Source of the DNA: Mangrovivirga cuniculi
GTDB lineage: Bacteria; Bacteroidota; Bacteroidia; Cytophagales; Cyclobacteriaceae
Direction of reading: 5' to 3'
Length of the DNA stretch: 64,000 nt
NCBI RefSeq assembly: GCF_005166025.1
Contig: NZ_CP028923.1
Coordinates: forward strand, 2,110,001-2,174,000
Shown: one piece after another, positions 29,691 through 39,655 of the stretch
Numbering within the stretch: the stretch's first letter is position 1
How the letters are laid out: each line of letters opens with the position of its first letter
The notes under the pieces: generated by a model
Database searches by the model: none
What the model was told of the DNA's origin: nothing
Seen by the model: only the letters and a program-made list of their open reading frames with translations
Translations under genes and position numbers: made by a program

Positions 29691-30464
29691 TTACTGAACC
29701 TCAGCAACCTCTTCAGCTTGAGTTGCAGTTAGTTCAATACCTACATTAACTGTATTGTAGATGAATTTATCTTTTGCTTTATCAGCAACACTTGCTTCAT
29801 CACCATACATTAATCCCCAGTCAGTTCTGTCTATATTGAATTTAGCCTTAGCAGTAAGCTCATTACCTTCCATATTAACATGTGCAGGAAATGCTACGTT
29901 TTTTGTAGTTCCACGCATTGTAAGGTTTCCACTTATCCAATGTGTTGGGTTTTCTACCATAAATTCCTCAGCTGATTCAGGAGTATATTCCGTTTCGAAT
30001 TGATCTTTACCTTCTACAGACATTGTTGAGGCATCATATTCTTTTACCTCAGTAATTTCGAAATTTGCTGTAGGGAAAGAATCAGCAGCGAAAAAATCCG
30101 GCGACATTAAGTGATTTGTTAATTTGTCGTGCATATCCTCCTCATCATTCGGATCATTTTCCAGATCATTGATCTCAAGACCTTTGATGTCCATTGTAAA
30201 TGAACCACTTGTGATATTTCCGCCCTCTACAAATAGTTCACCTTCTGTTACCGGGATATAACCATTGTGCTTCCCGGTTGGCTTACTTCCGATCCAGGTA
30301 ACCTGGCTATCATCGGTAGGAGTAAATTTTACTGCAGCTGTACCTGCTTCAGCAGCTTCTTTTTCTTCGCTAACAACAGCATCTCCTGAGTTAGAGTTTC
30401 CTCCGCAAGCAGAAAGCATAAACGCTGTAACTGTTGCGAAAGCAATTCCTTTGAAAATTTTCAT
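29691..30464 (-). CDS. YceI-family lipoprotein
   Basis: 257 residues. Signal and lipobox (FMLSAC, Cys20), low-complexity linker, then a YceI domain: SQVTWIGSKPTGKHNGYIPVTEGEL, GGNITSGSFTMDIKGLEI, KLTNHLMSPDFFAADSFPTANFEI, GNLTMRGTTKNVAFPAHV, FNIDRTDWGLMYGD. The lipocalin-like fold binds isoprenoid or other amphiphilic ligands in the envelope. An inserted segment (YDASTMSVEGKDQFETEYTPESAEE) lengthens the middle of the domain compared with E. coli YceI. Single-gene unit. Confidence 0.93.
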   Translation of the reverse strand: MKIFKGIAFATVTAFMLSACGGNSNSGDAVVSEEKEAAEAGTAAVKFTPTDDSQVTWIGSKPTGKHNGYIPVTEGELFVEGGNITSGSFTMDIKGLEINDLENDPNDEEDMHDKLTNHLMSPDFFAADSFPTANFEITEVKEYDASTMSVEGKDQFETEYTPESAEEFMVENPTHWISGNLTMRGTTKNVAFPAHVNMEGNELTAKAKFNIDRTDWGLMYGDEASVADKAKDKFIYNTVNVGIELTATQAEEVAEVQ

Positions 30465-30501
30465 AACAATAGTGCTTTATTTAATTTTATTGGTTAAACG
30501 A

Positions 30502-30509
30502 CAAAGTTA
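30502..30509 (-). promoter_or_regulatory. Candidate -7 box for the YceI lipoprotein gene
   Basis: On the minus strand TAACTTTG (plus CAAAGTTA 30502-30509) matches TAnnTTTG, 38 bases from the ATG. A TTTG (plus 30524-30527) lies upstream but with a short 14-base spacer. Confidence 0.4.
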
Positions 30510-30536
30510 AACTTTTGTTTAAACAAATTTAAATTT

Positions 30537-31049
30537 ATGGGAAAATTTTTATCAGTTCACGATATATATCCAGCGGTAGGAAATGATTGCTGGTTTGCAC
30601 CAAATGCCTATTTGATTGGAGATGTTAAAATGGGAGATGAGTGCACTGTCTGGTTTAATGCTGTAGTAAGGGGCGATGTGAATTCTATTTGTATTGGTAA
30701 TAAGGTTAATATTCAGGATCAGGCAGTGATCCATTGCACCTACAAAAAGTTCGATGTTAAAATTGGAGATAATGTTTCAATTGGGCATGGAGCTATTGTA
30801 CACGGATGTGAAATAAAAGATAATGTATTAATTGGAATGGGAGCTATAGTTATGGATGGAGCTATTATTAACGACGGGGCGGTGATAGGAGCCGGGGCTG
30901 TTGTTCTTGCGGGGACTAATGTAGAAGAAGGAGCTGTTTATGTTGGGAATCCCGCAAGAAAAATTAAAGATGGAGGAGAAAAGATGAAAGAACTGATTCA
31001 AAGAACAGCAGATAATTATCCAATGTATGCTTCCTGGTTTAAGGATTAA
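30537..31049 (+). CDS. Gamma-carbonic anhydrase-like hexapeptide-repeat protein
   Basis: 170 residues of left-handed beta-helix: repeated hexapeptides (FAPNAYLIGDVKMGDECTVW, NVSIGHGAIVHGCEIKDNVL, GAIVMDGAIINDGAVIGAG). The three histidines typical of the metal site appear as H73 region (AVIHCTY) and SIGHGAIVHGC. Homologues include YrdA/PaaY and gamma carbonic anhydrases; catalysis is not proven for most. Cytoplasmic. The 3' end overlaps the convergent M14 peptidase gene by 11 bases. Confidence 0.92.
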   Translation: MGKFLSVHDIYPAVGNDCWFAPNAYLIGDVKMGDECTVWFNAVVRGDVNSICIGNKVNIQDQAVIHCTYKKFDVKIGDNVSIGHGAIVHGCEIKDNVLIGMGAIVMDGAIINDGAVIGAGAVVLAGTNVEEGAVYVGNPARKIKDGGEKMKELIQRTADNYPMYASWFKD

Positions 31050-32427
31050 CAGGAAAATAGACACCATTTACAATGATGAATTTTGTTTCACCGGAAATTG
31101 AATCCTCAATCAGAAATGTAGCAGGACTAAGTTTTTCCGGTGACCAATCTTCATGTATTGGTAATATATTCAAAGGCATTGATGTAGATTCTTTGGTTAG
31201 GGATAACCTGTCCATTTTTACACTTGCAATACCTTTTTTGTGAAGTTCTTTGTAGTTTAAACTTTTCACTTCATCAATATTCTGAACAGATTTATTATAA
31301 GTATTAACCGGTTTAATAATACAATTTGTGGCATCAATTTCATCGAATCCCTTTAATGTGCTTAAATCACCTAGTTCAGAGATGAATCCGAAATAATAAT
31401 ATTTGCTTTTTCCCTGCCATACCAATTCGCGTTTAATACCCAGATCAGCGATAAATTGCTTACCATCCTGATTTAGTGTTGCATTTCGTACAATGACATC
31501 AAAATAAAATTCAGAGATGGCGGGTAACTCATTGTATTTTTGTAGATCCTTTTTTTTATAATCAAGGTCATCCGTATACAGGCATGTGATAATAAGAGAA
31601 AGAAAATTTAGCTTTCTCAGTTTTTCTTCATTTTCATCACCGGGGACATACCCTGACTCGATCAGTACCAGGCCGGAGTTTTCTGCCTGAAAATTATCTC
31701 CAAAAGCCCTGGGTTCAAATTTGTCATCATATTTTCCCATGGGAATATGTTGATTTTCCAGAGCATTAATTTTCTCAACGATCTTATTTATTAACGAAAT
31801 AGCCCGTTTCCTGCTGACGGTAAGTGATCGTTCTTTATCAGGTGCAGTTGCTAAAAAGGATAACTCCACATGCTCACCAGTACTTTCACAACCATAATAT
31901 TTACTTTGATTATGCATGTTGAGAGAATACTCTGGCTGAAAATCATCAAAAACCATTTTTAATATTTTTGACTCAGGAGCAGTCAATCGAAGGGCGTCTC
32001 TGTTCAGGTCAATATCCCATGCATTTTCCCGGGTGTGGTGTTCAGCACCATCAGGATTTACCATGGGAACAAAAAGAATTGTGCATTTCTGGGAGATATA
32101 ATTAATCAGGTCATCAAATTCTTCAGGATGATTCTGAATAAAATAAAAAAAATCTAGAATAGCTCTTGTAGCAGTAGGTTCATCGCCATGCATTTGAGAC
32201 CAGGCCATAATTTTAATTGGCCCTTTACCGAATTTTATTCCATATATATCTCGTAGCTCTACAGATTTTCCAAGTTTCTCAATGCGAAATATATTTTTAT
32301 CCAATGAGGTTATTTTCTGAATAAGGAAATCATAAGAAGGAAATCTAAAATAATTATCTGTATCCTGTAGATTAAGGAAGTTGTTACAGATTGTTTTTAA
32401 AAATTTTTCTTTAGTATCTTTCTCCAT
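31039..32427 (-). CDS. M14-family zinc carboxypeptidase-like protein
   Basis: 462 residues without a signal peptide. The zinc site HxxE appears in WSQMHGDEPTATRAILDF, and a third-ligand His in YSLNMHNQSKYYG; the substrate-binding segment NPDGAEHHTRENAWDIDLNRDA and catalytic Glu context LVLIESGYVPGDENE also fit M14. The C-terminal 150 residues form an extra domain without a name known to me. A cytoplasmic carboxypeptidase or amidase, perhaps acting on peptides or peptidoglycan fragments. Confidence 0.9.
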   Translation of the reverse strand: MEKDTKEKFLKTICNNFLNLQDTDNYFRFPSYDFLIQKITSLDKNIFRIEKLGKSVELRDIYGIKFGKGPIKIMAWSQMHGDEPTATRAILDFFYFIQNHPEEFDDLINYISQKCTILFVPMVNPDGAEHHTRENAWDIDLNRDALRLTAPESKILKMVFDDFQPEYSLNMHNQSKYYGCESTGEHVELSFLATAPDKERSLTVSRKRAISLINKIVEKINALENQHIPMGKYDDKFEPRAFGDNFQAENSGLVLIESGYVPGDENEEKLRKLNFLSLIITCLYTDDLDYKKKDLQKYNELPAISEFYFDVIVRNATLNQDGKQFIADLGIKRELVWQGKSKYYYFGFISELGDLSTLKGFDEIDATNCIIKPVNTYNKSVQNIDEVKSLNYKELHKKGIASVKMDRLSLTKESTSMPLNILPIHEDWSPEKLSPATFLIEDSISGETKFIIVNGVYFPVNP

Positions 32428-32463
32428 TCAAAAAATATTTAGAATTCTTTCAGTGAAAATTAA

Positions 32464-32979
32464 ATGAATATCAAAAAACCATCACCAGAAAATTACCCTT
32501 CTTTTTACAAATCTTATATCGATTTAGTTCCCGATCAAATAGAACCTTTTTTGGAAAATCAATGGCATGAAATTAAAACTTTTATTTTAAATACAACTAA
32601 AAATAAACTTGATTATAGGTATGAGCCTGAGAAATGGACAATTGCTGAGGTGTTCGGGCATATAATTGATGTGGAAAAAGTAATGGGATACAGGCTGCTG
32701 GCATTTTCAAGGAAAGATGAAAACTCGATTCCGGGATTTAGTGAAGATAATTATGTTCAAAATTCAGTTTATAACGAAATGAATAAAGAAGATATAGCCG
32801 AATGGTGGAAACATGAACGGGGAGCTAATCTTAAAATGCTTAATGCTATTAATCAGGATGCTTTTGAATTTATGGGAAATGCGAATGGATCACCTATTAA
32901 AACCAGTGCATTACCTTATATTTTAGCTGGTCATGTTCAACATCATGTTAATATATTAAAGAATCGTTATAAAATTTAA
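32464..32979 (+). CDS. DinB-family four-helix-bundle protein
   Basis: 171 residues. The DinB/YfiT metal-site pattern is visible: EKWTIAEVFGHIIDVEKVMGYR (first His) and a C-terminal LAGHVQHHVNILKNRY (second and third His). Family members include thiol-dependent transferases and damage-inducible proteins; substrate unknown here. Divergent from the M14 peptidase gene by 36 bases, so they may share a promoter region. Confidence 0.93.
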   Translation: MNIKKPSPENYPSFYKSYIDLVPDQIEPFLENQWHEIKTFILNTTKNKLDYRYEPEKWTIAEVFGHIIDVEKVMGYRLLAFSRKDENSIPGFSEDNYVQNSVYNEMNKEDIAEWWKHERGANLKMLNAINQDAFEFMGNANGSPIKTSALPYILAGHVQHHVNILKNRYKI

Positions 32980-33006
32980 TTAAATTAACACAAAGGACAG
33001 ATTTAT

Positions 33007-33345
33007 ATGAAATTCTTACTTAAGATTTTAGTAACTACTCTGGCGGTATTCGCAGGGGCCTATCTGATTCCGGGTGTAGAAACAGAATCATTTACGGTTG
33101 CACTTATTCTTGCTGTAGTTTTAACAATTCTAAATGTGACTATTAAACCATTGTTAGTCATACTTACAATTCCGATTACTGTAGTTACCCTGGGGTTATT
33201 TCTTTTGGTAATCAATGCGCTTATCATTTTACTTGCCGATTACCTCGTTGGCGGTTTTTATGTTAGTGGTTTCTGGACAGCATTATTATTTTCCATTGTG
33301 GTTTCGATTATGGTGAGTATTTTTGAATCGTTTGACAAAGACTAA
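33007..33345 (+). CDS. Small four-helix membrane protein (phage holin family IV / YvlD-like)
   Basis: 112 residues with about four hydrophobic segments and the conserved TILNVTIKPLLVILTIPITVVTLGLFLLVINALIILLADYL core of the family (given here in outline). Despite the holin name, chromosomal members are ordinary membrane proteins of unknown role. It starts 27 bases after the DinB gene and ends 2 bases before the next. Confidence 0.85.
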   Translation: MKFLLKILVTTLAVFAGAYLIPGVETESFTVALILAVVLTILNVTIKPLLVILTIPITVVTLGLFLLVINALIILLADYLVGGFYVSGFWTALLFSIVVSIMVSIFESFDKD

Positions 33346-33347
33346 AT

Positions 33348-33836
33348 ATGAAAGATATAATTGAAAGAATCAAAAAGGAGAAGAAAGCTTATTTGATGAA
33401 TGAGGAGGAGGATAATTCTCCTGAATATGCTAACTTTTTTTTTATTACCGAAAAAAATGGAGAAGAGGAATTAGTCAATGCAGTTTTATATACTTTGGAA
33501 ATGTATTATCAATCTGAAGTTTTTGCCAAAGCGGAAGATGAAACCTTAAAACGTCATCCTGAATACGCCAAAATTCAAAAAGGAAAAGAGCTTCCTGAAC
33601 ACAAAACTGAAGAGATCGAACTGTTTCTGACTGAGGTTATGGATCAAATTGAAGAAGATGGTGAGATCCAGGTGAGTGAGCATGTTTATGAGGAACATGA
33701 AGATGGTGTTCTTATGGTAGAGGCAGGCTTGAATATTCCTGAGGTGAATGAAACAGAAATCGTTAATTTTATTAATAAATTCAATAATGATGAAATTTCA
33801 CTAGACGACAGTTTGTATTCATTCGAGCTCGATTAA
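33348..33836 (+). CDS. Acidic cytoplasmic protein of unknown function
   Basis: 162 residues, strongly acidic, no signal or membrane segment. Mostly helical (IIERIKKEKKAYLMNEEED; LVNAVLYTLEMYYQSEVFAKAEDE). I recognise no domain. The 2-base gap from the holin-like gene indicates co-transcription. Confidence 0.75.
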   Translation: MKDIIERIKKEKKAYLMNEEEDNSPEYANFFFITEKNGEEELVNAVLYTLEMYYQSEVFAKAEDETLKRHPEYAKIQKGKELPEHKTEEIELFLTEVMDQIEEDGEIQVSEHVYEEHEDGVLMVEAGLNIPEVNETEIVNFINKFNNDEISLDDSLYSFELD

Positions 33837-33878
33837 AAAATCCCCGAACAATTTTTTATTTAGTTCAGTTAAGAAAAT

Positions 33879-34784
33879 ATGTTAAAAGTAGCCTGGGCTG
33901 ATTCTTATTGTCATTCATTACCGGAGGGGCATAGATTCCCAATGGAAAAATACACATTGCTTCCTGAACAATTATTGTATGAAGGTACACTGGAAAATGA
34001 TAATTTCTTTAGACCAGATGTGCCTGAGGACGATTTGATTTTTTCTACCGTCCATTCTGAAGAGTATATAAAAAAACTAAATGAACTTACTTTATCACGT
34101 TCTGAAGAGAGGAAAACCGGATTTCCCTTGTCTGAAGAGCTGGTTATACGAGAAAAGCAAATAATTCAGGGTTCTGTGGATGCCACCATGTATGCATTGA
34201 AATATGGGTGTGCGATGAATATTGCAGGTGGTACCCATCATGCATTCACTGATAGAGGAGAGGGTTTTTGCTTGTTAAATGATATAGCTGTTTCTGCTCA
34301 ATACCTTATCGATCAGCATCATTTTGAAAAAATACTTATCGTCGACCTGGATGTTCACCAGGGAAATGGAACTGCTGAGATTTTTAGAGGAAATAAAGAT
34401 GTCTTTACTTTTTCGATGCATGGTAAAAACAATTATCCATTGCATAAAGAAAAATCAGATCTGGATATCGAATTAGCTGATGGAACTGGTGACAATATTT
34501 ACCTTGATATTCTCGATAATTATTTAGGTCAATTGATCGAAAAACACGAGCCTCAATTCATATTTTTTCAAAGTGGGGTAGATGTCCTTAAAACTGATAA
34601 GCTGGGACGGTTGGGACTTTCAGTAAACGGTTGCAAAGAAAGAGATAGAAAAGTACTGGAAAGCTGTAAAATAAATGATATTCCGGTGATGATTAGCATG
34701 GGAGGGGGATATTCTGAAGATATTAAATTAATAATTGAAGCACACGCAAATACTTATAGACTGGCACAAGAGCTTTTTTTCTGA
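33879..34784 (+). CDS. Histone deacetylase-family hydrolase (AcuC/HDAC-like)
   Basis: 301 residues. Arginase/deacetylase fold with the zinc and catalytic motifs: AGGTHHAFTDRGEGFCLLND, LIVDLDVHQGNGTAEIF (Asp and His ligands), FQSGVDVLKTDKLGRLGLS (second Asp), and MSMGGGYS (MISMGGGYSED). Bacterial members deacetylate small molecules, polyamines or proteins; the substrate is not evident. Cytoplasmic. 42 bases after the acidic protein, and probably in the same unit. Confidence 0.95.
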   Translation: MLKVAWADSYCHSLPEGHRFPMEKYTLLPEQLLYEGTLENDNFFRPDVPEDDLIFSTVHSEEYIKKLNELTLSRSEERKTGFPLSEELVIREKQIIQGSVDATMYALKYGCAMNIAGGTHHAFTDRGEGFCLLNDIAVSAQYLIDQHHFEKILIVDLDVHQGNGTAEIFRGNKDVFTFSMHGKNNYPLHKEKSDLDIELADGTGDNIYLDILDNYLGQLIEKHEPQFIFFQSGVDVLKTDKLGRLGLSVNGCKERDRKVLESCKINDIPVMISMGGGYSEDIKLIIEAHANTYRLAQELFF

Positions 34785-34827
34785 TAAATTATGTAACAAA
34801 CCTCTTTTTACATGAGTTTTTAGTTAT

Positions 34828-35529
34828 ATGAAAGATCAGGTGGCCTTGCGGATGAGTGCTCTTTATGCAGTCCTTTTTGTAACACTATTATGGTGTATAA
34901 AGGCCCTGGAAATAGCTATGAACTTAAGTCTGGGATTTCTGGGAGTTTTTCCCGGTAATGGTAAAGGTATGCTGGGAATATTTACCGGTCCATTAATTCA
35001 TGGAAATTTCGATCACCTAATCAGCAATAGTCTGCCTTTGCTGGTCCTAATCACAGGAACATTCTTTTTCTACAGGAAAGTTGCAGTACACGTATTTCTT
35101 GTAATATATATGCTGAGTGGCTTTTTGGTTTGGCTATTCGCCCGCGAAGCGTATCATATAGGTTCGTCTGGAATTGTATATGGGTTAGTTTTCTTTTTGT
35201 TTTTTAGTGGTTTATTCAGACGAGAATATCGATCCCTGATTATTTCCTCAGCTGTCTTTTTATTATATGGAACAACCTTTCCTGGTATTTTGCCCGGAGA
35301 TCCTTTTATCTCTTTTGAATCACATCTTGCCGGAGCCTTTTCAGGCTTAATAGGAGCGTATATTTATAGGGGTCACCCATTGTTAGGATTGCCGGATATT
35401 CCAGATGACAATGCCGTTGAAAGTAAAGAATCTATCGAAAAGATTGAGCTACCAGATTACACCAAGTCTCACACTGGAAAGGAGTCGGATAGAATAAATT
35501 ATACTTTTAAAGAAAAAGATAGCAAATAG
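34828..35529 (+). CDS. Rhomboid-family intramembrane serine protease
   Basis: 233 residues with about six membrane helices. Rhomboid signatures: HGNFDHLISNSLPLLVL (the HxxxN-type loop and helix 2), serine in GSSGIVYGL, and the catalytic His in SHLAGAFSGLIGAY. Cleaves membrane proteins within the bilayer. The first helix is followed by a long loop with GNGKGMLGIFTGP. The charged C-terminal tail (about 45 residues) is cytoplasmic. Substrates unknown. Confidence 0.95.
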   Translation: MKDQVALRMSALYAVLFVTLLWCIKALEIAMNLSLGFLGVFPGNGKGMLGIFTGPLIHGNFDHLISNSLPLLVLITGTFFFYRKVAVHVFLVIYMLSGFLVWLFAREAYHIGSSGIVYGLVFFLFFSGLFRREYRSLIISSAVFLLYGTTFPGILPGDPFISFESHLAGAFSGLIGAYIYRGHPLLGLPDIPDDNAVESKESIEKIELPDYTKSHTGKESDRINYTFKEKDSK

Positions 35530-35531
35530 AA

Positions 35532-35562
35532 TTTCTTGAAATCAAATGTATTTATATCTTTG
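35532..35562 (+). promoter_or_regulatory. Candidate promoter for the OmpH/Skp-like gene
   Basis: TTTC (35532-35535), 19-base spacer, TATCTTTG (35555-35562), an exact -7 box, just upstream of the ATG at 35578. If used, the leader would be very short. Confidence 0.55.
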
Positions 35563-35577
35563 CAGGCGATATAAAAC

Positions 35578-36231
35578 ATGAAAAGTAGAGATTTTATGAA
35601 AAACATTTTTAAGTATAGTTCTGTTCTAACAGTTGCATTGCTGTTTTTTGTTTCATGTAACCAGCAAGGAACTTCAGAAACTGCGGAGGATAAGGAGAGT
35701 GAGTCAACTACTTCAGATGTAATTGCATCGGATTTAAAAGTTGGATATGTTAATTCCGACACCCTTACAAAAAACTATAAATTCTATCAAGATGTTCTTG
35801 AAGAGCTTGAATCTGAGAGAACAAGACTAGAGAGACAGTTGGAAAGCAGAGCTCAGGGATTGCAAAAAGAATTTGAAGATTATCAAAAATCTGCTCAGAA
35901 CTTAACAATGGGTCAGGCAAGAAACATTGAAGAGAACTTACAGAGAAAGCAACAAAATCTGATGATGCAAAGAGAAAACTTTGCTCAGACATTGAGAAAA
36001 ACCGAAGCTGATAAGACGAAGGAAGTGGTAGACAAGATCAACGAATTTATCGAATCTTACAGTAAAGAAAACGGATATCACATTATATTAAAATACGAAA
36101 GCGTTTGGTATTCTGACGAAAGAATGAATATTACCAACGATGTTGTAGAAGGATTAAATGCTTCTTACGATGCTGAGAAAAATGCTCCTGAAGAGGCAGA
36201 AAGCACTTCTGAGCAAGATTCTATTAAATAA
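35578..36231 (+). CDS. OmpH/Skp-family periplasmic chaperone, lipoprotein form
   Basis: 217 residues (an alternative start at 35596 gives 211). Signal and lipobox (FFVSC), then a short strand segment DLKVGYVNSDTLTKNYKFY, a long coiled coil (about 75-150; ELESERTRLERQLESRAQGLQKEF...) and a second strand segment, the Skp/OmpH architecture. Skp holds unfolded outer-membrane proteins in the periplasm; here the lipid anchor would tether it. Has its own promoter and terminator. Confidence 0.92.
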   Translation: MKSRDFMKNIFKYSSVLTVALLFFVSCNQQGTSETAEDKESESTTSDVIASDLKVGYVNSDTLTKNYKFYQDVLEELESERTRLERQLESRAQGLQKEFEDYQKSAQNLTMGQARNIEENLQRKQQNLMMQRENFAQTLRKTEADKTKEVVDKINEFIESYSKENGYHIILKYESVWYSDERMNITNDVVEGLNASYDAEKNAPEEAESTSEQDSIK

Positions 36232-36252
36232 AATTTTTGAGAAATAAAATAT

Positions 36253-36290
36253 AAAAAGAGTGGCATGTAATAACTGCCTCTCTTTTTTTT
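36253..36290 (+). terminator. Terminator of the OmpH/Skp-like gene
   Basis: AAAGAGtGGCA ... TGCCtCTCTTTTTTTT forms an interrupted hairpin with a T-run, 20-60 bases after the stop codon. Polarity fits the + strand. Confidence 0.75.
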
Positions 36291-36365
36291 ATTAATTTTT
36301 ATTGATTTGCTATCAATTTTTTATATTTAGATCATGATTTTTTGATATTTTTTTAATGTAAATCA

Positions 36366-39300
36366 ATGATAGACAAGCTGATTGGTCTGATTGGTGCCCG
36401 GCCGGATGAGAAGGAGAAGGTGATGTTATTGCTGGCAAAGGGTTTTTTTATGGGGATATTCCTTGCTGGATATACAGTTACCGCCCAGACCTTATTTATT
36501 AACCGAATAGGAGCAGATAAACTTGATACAGCTTTTGTATTAACAGGATTTCTGGGTGTGATTGTTACCTGGATTTATTCAAAAATACAGCATAATCTAC
36601 ATTATTCTAAACTGGTTATTGGCAATATAGTCCTGGTGACATTCCTGATTCTGGGAATAAGGATTTGTTTTCATTTTTATGGTAGCCAGGATTGGTTGAT
36701 CTATTTACTATATATTCTTTATGGACCAATAAATGCCTTGGTTATACTCGGTTTCTGGGGTGTTTTCCTGAGATTATTTAACCTTCGTCAGTCAAAAAGA
36801 ATTATAGGAGGGATCGATAGTGGTCAGTTGAGTGCTTCAATTTTGACCTTTTTACTTTACCCTTTATAAATAAATTCACAGACCCTTCGGATATATTGAT
36901 TCTTACCAATGGATCACTGATAATATCCCTGGCTTTTCTGATAATAATCGTAAAAAAATACGATATCGATTTTACCAAAATCAAAACGAAAGCAGAAAAG
37001 AAAAGCCTAAGATTCAAAAATCTATTCAAACGAAAATATATCGTTTTGCTATCGGTCTTTTTGATCGTGTCAATGATTGCATTTAAGTTTATCGAGTTTA
37101 TTTATTCCAATGCACTTGAACAACGTTATATTAATGACGAACAAAGTTTATTTGCCTTTATTGGTATTGCCAATGGTACGATAATGATATTGAGCTTTCT
37201 GATCCAGACGTTTGTTAATGACCGGATCATTGCTGATTATGGAGTTAAAACTGCCGTGCTTGTCATGCCTGTCATTTTAGGTGTGCTGAGTATTGTAGCT
37301 ATTTTTATAACAACTGCATTTGGCTTTTCTGGTGTCGAATCTGCTGGATTTGCAGCATATTTCATCGTAATTGTAGGGGCATATGTATTTACTAATTCCC
37401 TGAGGGATGCAATGGAAAACCCTGCATTCAAGTTGTATTTCCTTCCTCTGGAGGATAACATCAGGTTTGATATTCAAACTAAAATTGAAGGAGTTATCGG
37501 TCAGGTTGCAACACTCGTTGCCGGAGGTTTTATGTTATTACTTTCATTTGTGAATCTTGAAAGGGCTTATTTCTTATTATCGTTACTTTTTATTGTAGTA
37601 TTAATGGTGTTTGTGGTGAATGCATTACACAAACAGTATAACGACGTTCTTCACAAGAAACTTTCTACATTAAAAAAGAATGTTAATAATGCTGATGCAA
37701 AATTACCTTTTAATTCAGTGGTTTTAAATCATGATGTTATTCTCGGCTTATTGAAATCAGATTTAAATACTGTTAAATTAAATCTCGACCTGGTTAAAAA
37801 AATCGAGCCCGGGCAATACTATGAGCTCCTGTATTATTTACTAAATAGTGATAAGGAAGAAGTGGTGATGTATGTGTTGAAATTAATAACAGAGATAAAA
37901 CCCCTGTCTTCTCTACAACCACTCAATAAAGTTATTGAAAATACGAAACACGGCCAGGTTAAAATGATGGCTGAGAATGCAAGGTCAATGATCTACCATT
38001 TTAAAGGCATAATGGATGAAGGATTTTTGTTAGATCAAATGGCCAGGTCAACAAACATTAATGAAAGAGAGTTTGTAGCACACTATCTTTCTAATCATGA
38101 ATCAAGTAATAAAAATGATAATCTGTTGCATCTCTTATTAAGAGATCCAAATAATCAGGTTCGAAAATCTGCTATAATTGCTGTTGGAAAAATAAAGAGA
38201 CCTGAATTCTGGCCAATGCTTTTGGAATTGATTCAATCCAACACATTTGGTTCATTAGCTCAAAAGTCACTTTCTCTAATTGGAGATCCGGTTATTGGCA
38301 GGCTTGAAGCAGTTTTTTATAAGTCAGGTCAGTCTTTGCAAACCATGCGGAGGGTTTTAAAAACCTATGGTAGAATAGGTTCTGAAAAAGCAAAGGAAGC
38401 GCTATGGAATAAAATGGATTATCCGGATAAGCAGATTCAGCAAGAAGTGTTGAGTAATTTGTCAGGGATAGGACTAGTGGTCAATGCTGAAAGAGCATCG
38501 AAAATCAAAGACATAATTAAGAGTGATTTAATTAATATAGTATGGAATAATCTTGCGATACGCACAGTTCGTATCGATATGGATAATCAGCTTATAGAAT
38601 CTCTTAAGGAAGAAAATAAAAAGACATTCGATCATATTTATACCTTACTTGCAATGATATATGATAAATCTTCCATTGCTATTGTTAAGGAAAATATTGA
38701 AAGCAATAATCCTGATAACATAACTTTTGCTATTGAATTACTGGATGTTTTTCTGGATGAGGATCTCAAAGAATATATCATTCCGGTTTTGGATGATATA
38801 CCGATTGAAGATAAACTGTCTAAGCTTAATATCTATGATCCTTTTGTGGATGCTTCAGATGCGGATCTTTTTAAAAGCATTATTAACAGGGATTATAATC
38901 AGATCAGCCGCTGGACAAAAGCATGTGCCTTATTTAATATGGCATTTTTAGATGAAGATGATATTGTGTCAGATGATTTGATAGCACAGCTTTTTAACCC
39001 AGACCAATTGCTTTGCGAAACTGCAGCATGGGTAATATATTCTCATTCACCTTATGATTTTCAAATATTAAGTAAAAGAATTCCGGAACATTCGAAAAGG
39101 TATATTACCAAGCTTATTCCGGAAATAGATAATCACAATATCAATGATATTTTCAAACTAAAGTTTGGAAAAGCAAGATTTCTTAAGAAAATAGAGTTAT
39201 TCAATACGTTAAGTACCAGTGTTTTAAATGAGGTGCTTGAAATTTGTGAAGAAACCTATTATCCTGAAGGAACTACTTTGAATTTAAAAGGTAATTATAG

Positions 39301-39553
39301 TGTCAGTGATCTGATATTAATATTCAAAGGGAAGCTCTCGCTAGTTAATAATACAGGAGAGACATTTAAATTCGGAAATGGTCATGTGATCGGAGGCGGA
39401 ATTCACCTTTCTGGTGATGACTATTTTTCTGTAATTGAAGAAGATATAATTGGGTTAAAGATTAAATATGATGATTATCTCGAATTATTGAATAATCATA
39501 AGGAAGTACTTGAGAAAGTATTAAAGTTGAATAACAGACAATTCGTTTTATAA
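36366..39553 (+). CDS. ADP/ATP-carrier or MFS-like transporter fused to HEAT repeats and a cNMP-binding domain (frameshifted)
   Basis: Two adjacent frames form one gene. The first (to 36869) encodes the first membrane helices (LAKGFFMGIFLAGYTVTAQTLFINRIG...). The second, open from about 36862, encodes the remaining helices, an alpha-helical HEAT-like region (about 400-650) and a C-terminal cyclic-nucleotide-binding-like domain (YYPEGTTLNLKGNYSVSDLILIFKGKLSLV). Adding one C to CCC 36860-36862 reads LLYPFINKFTDPSD and gives 1062 residues. Homologues are annotated as NTP/NDP exchange-type or MFS-like proteins with HEAT repeats. The ligand is unknown; if the C-terminal domain binds cNMP, transport could be gated. 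Confidence 0.85.
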
Positions 39554-39584
39554 TATTGTTAAAATTATATTTTTCTGTCTATTG

Positions 39585-39615
39585 TTTGACTCTTTTTAAT
39601 ATTTACCTATATTAG
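39585..39615 (+). promoter_or_regulatory. Candidate promoter for the TIR-STAND operon
   Basis: TTTG (39585-39588), 19-base spacer, TATATTAG (39608-39615); the -7 box has two mismatches to TAnnTTTG. It also reads as a sigma-70-like TTGACT-N16-TATATT. About 40 bases before the GTG start. Confidence 0.45.
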
Positions 39616-39655
39616 TGATAATTTTTTAAAAAGAAAGAGCCAATTTTTTTTAAAA

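Noticed and set aside
33007-33345. Prophage holin
   Set aside because: No lysin, capsid, tail or integrase genes nearby; chromosomal members of this membrane family are common.
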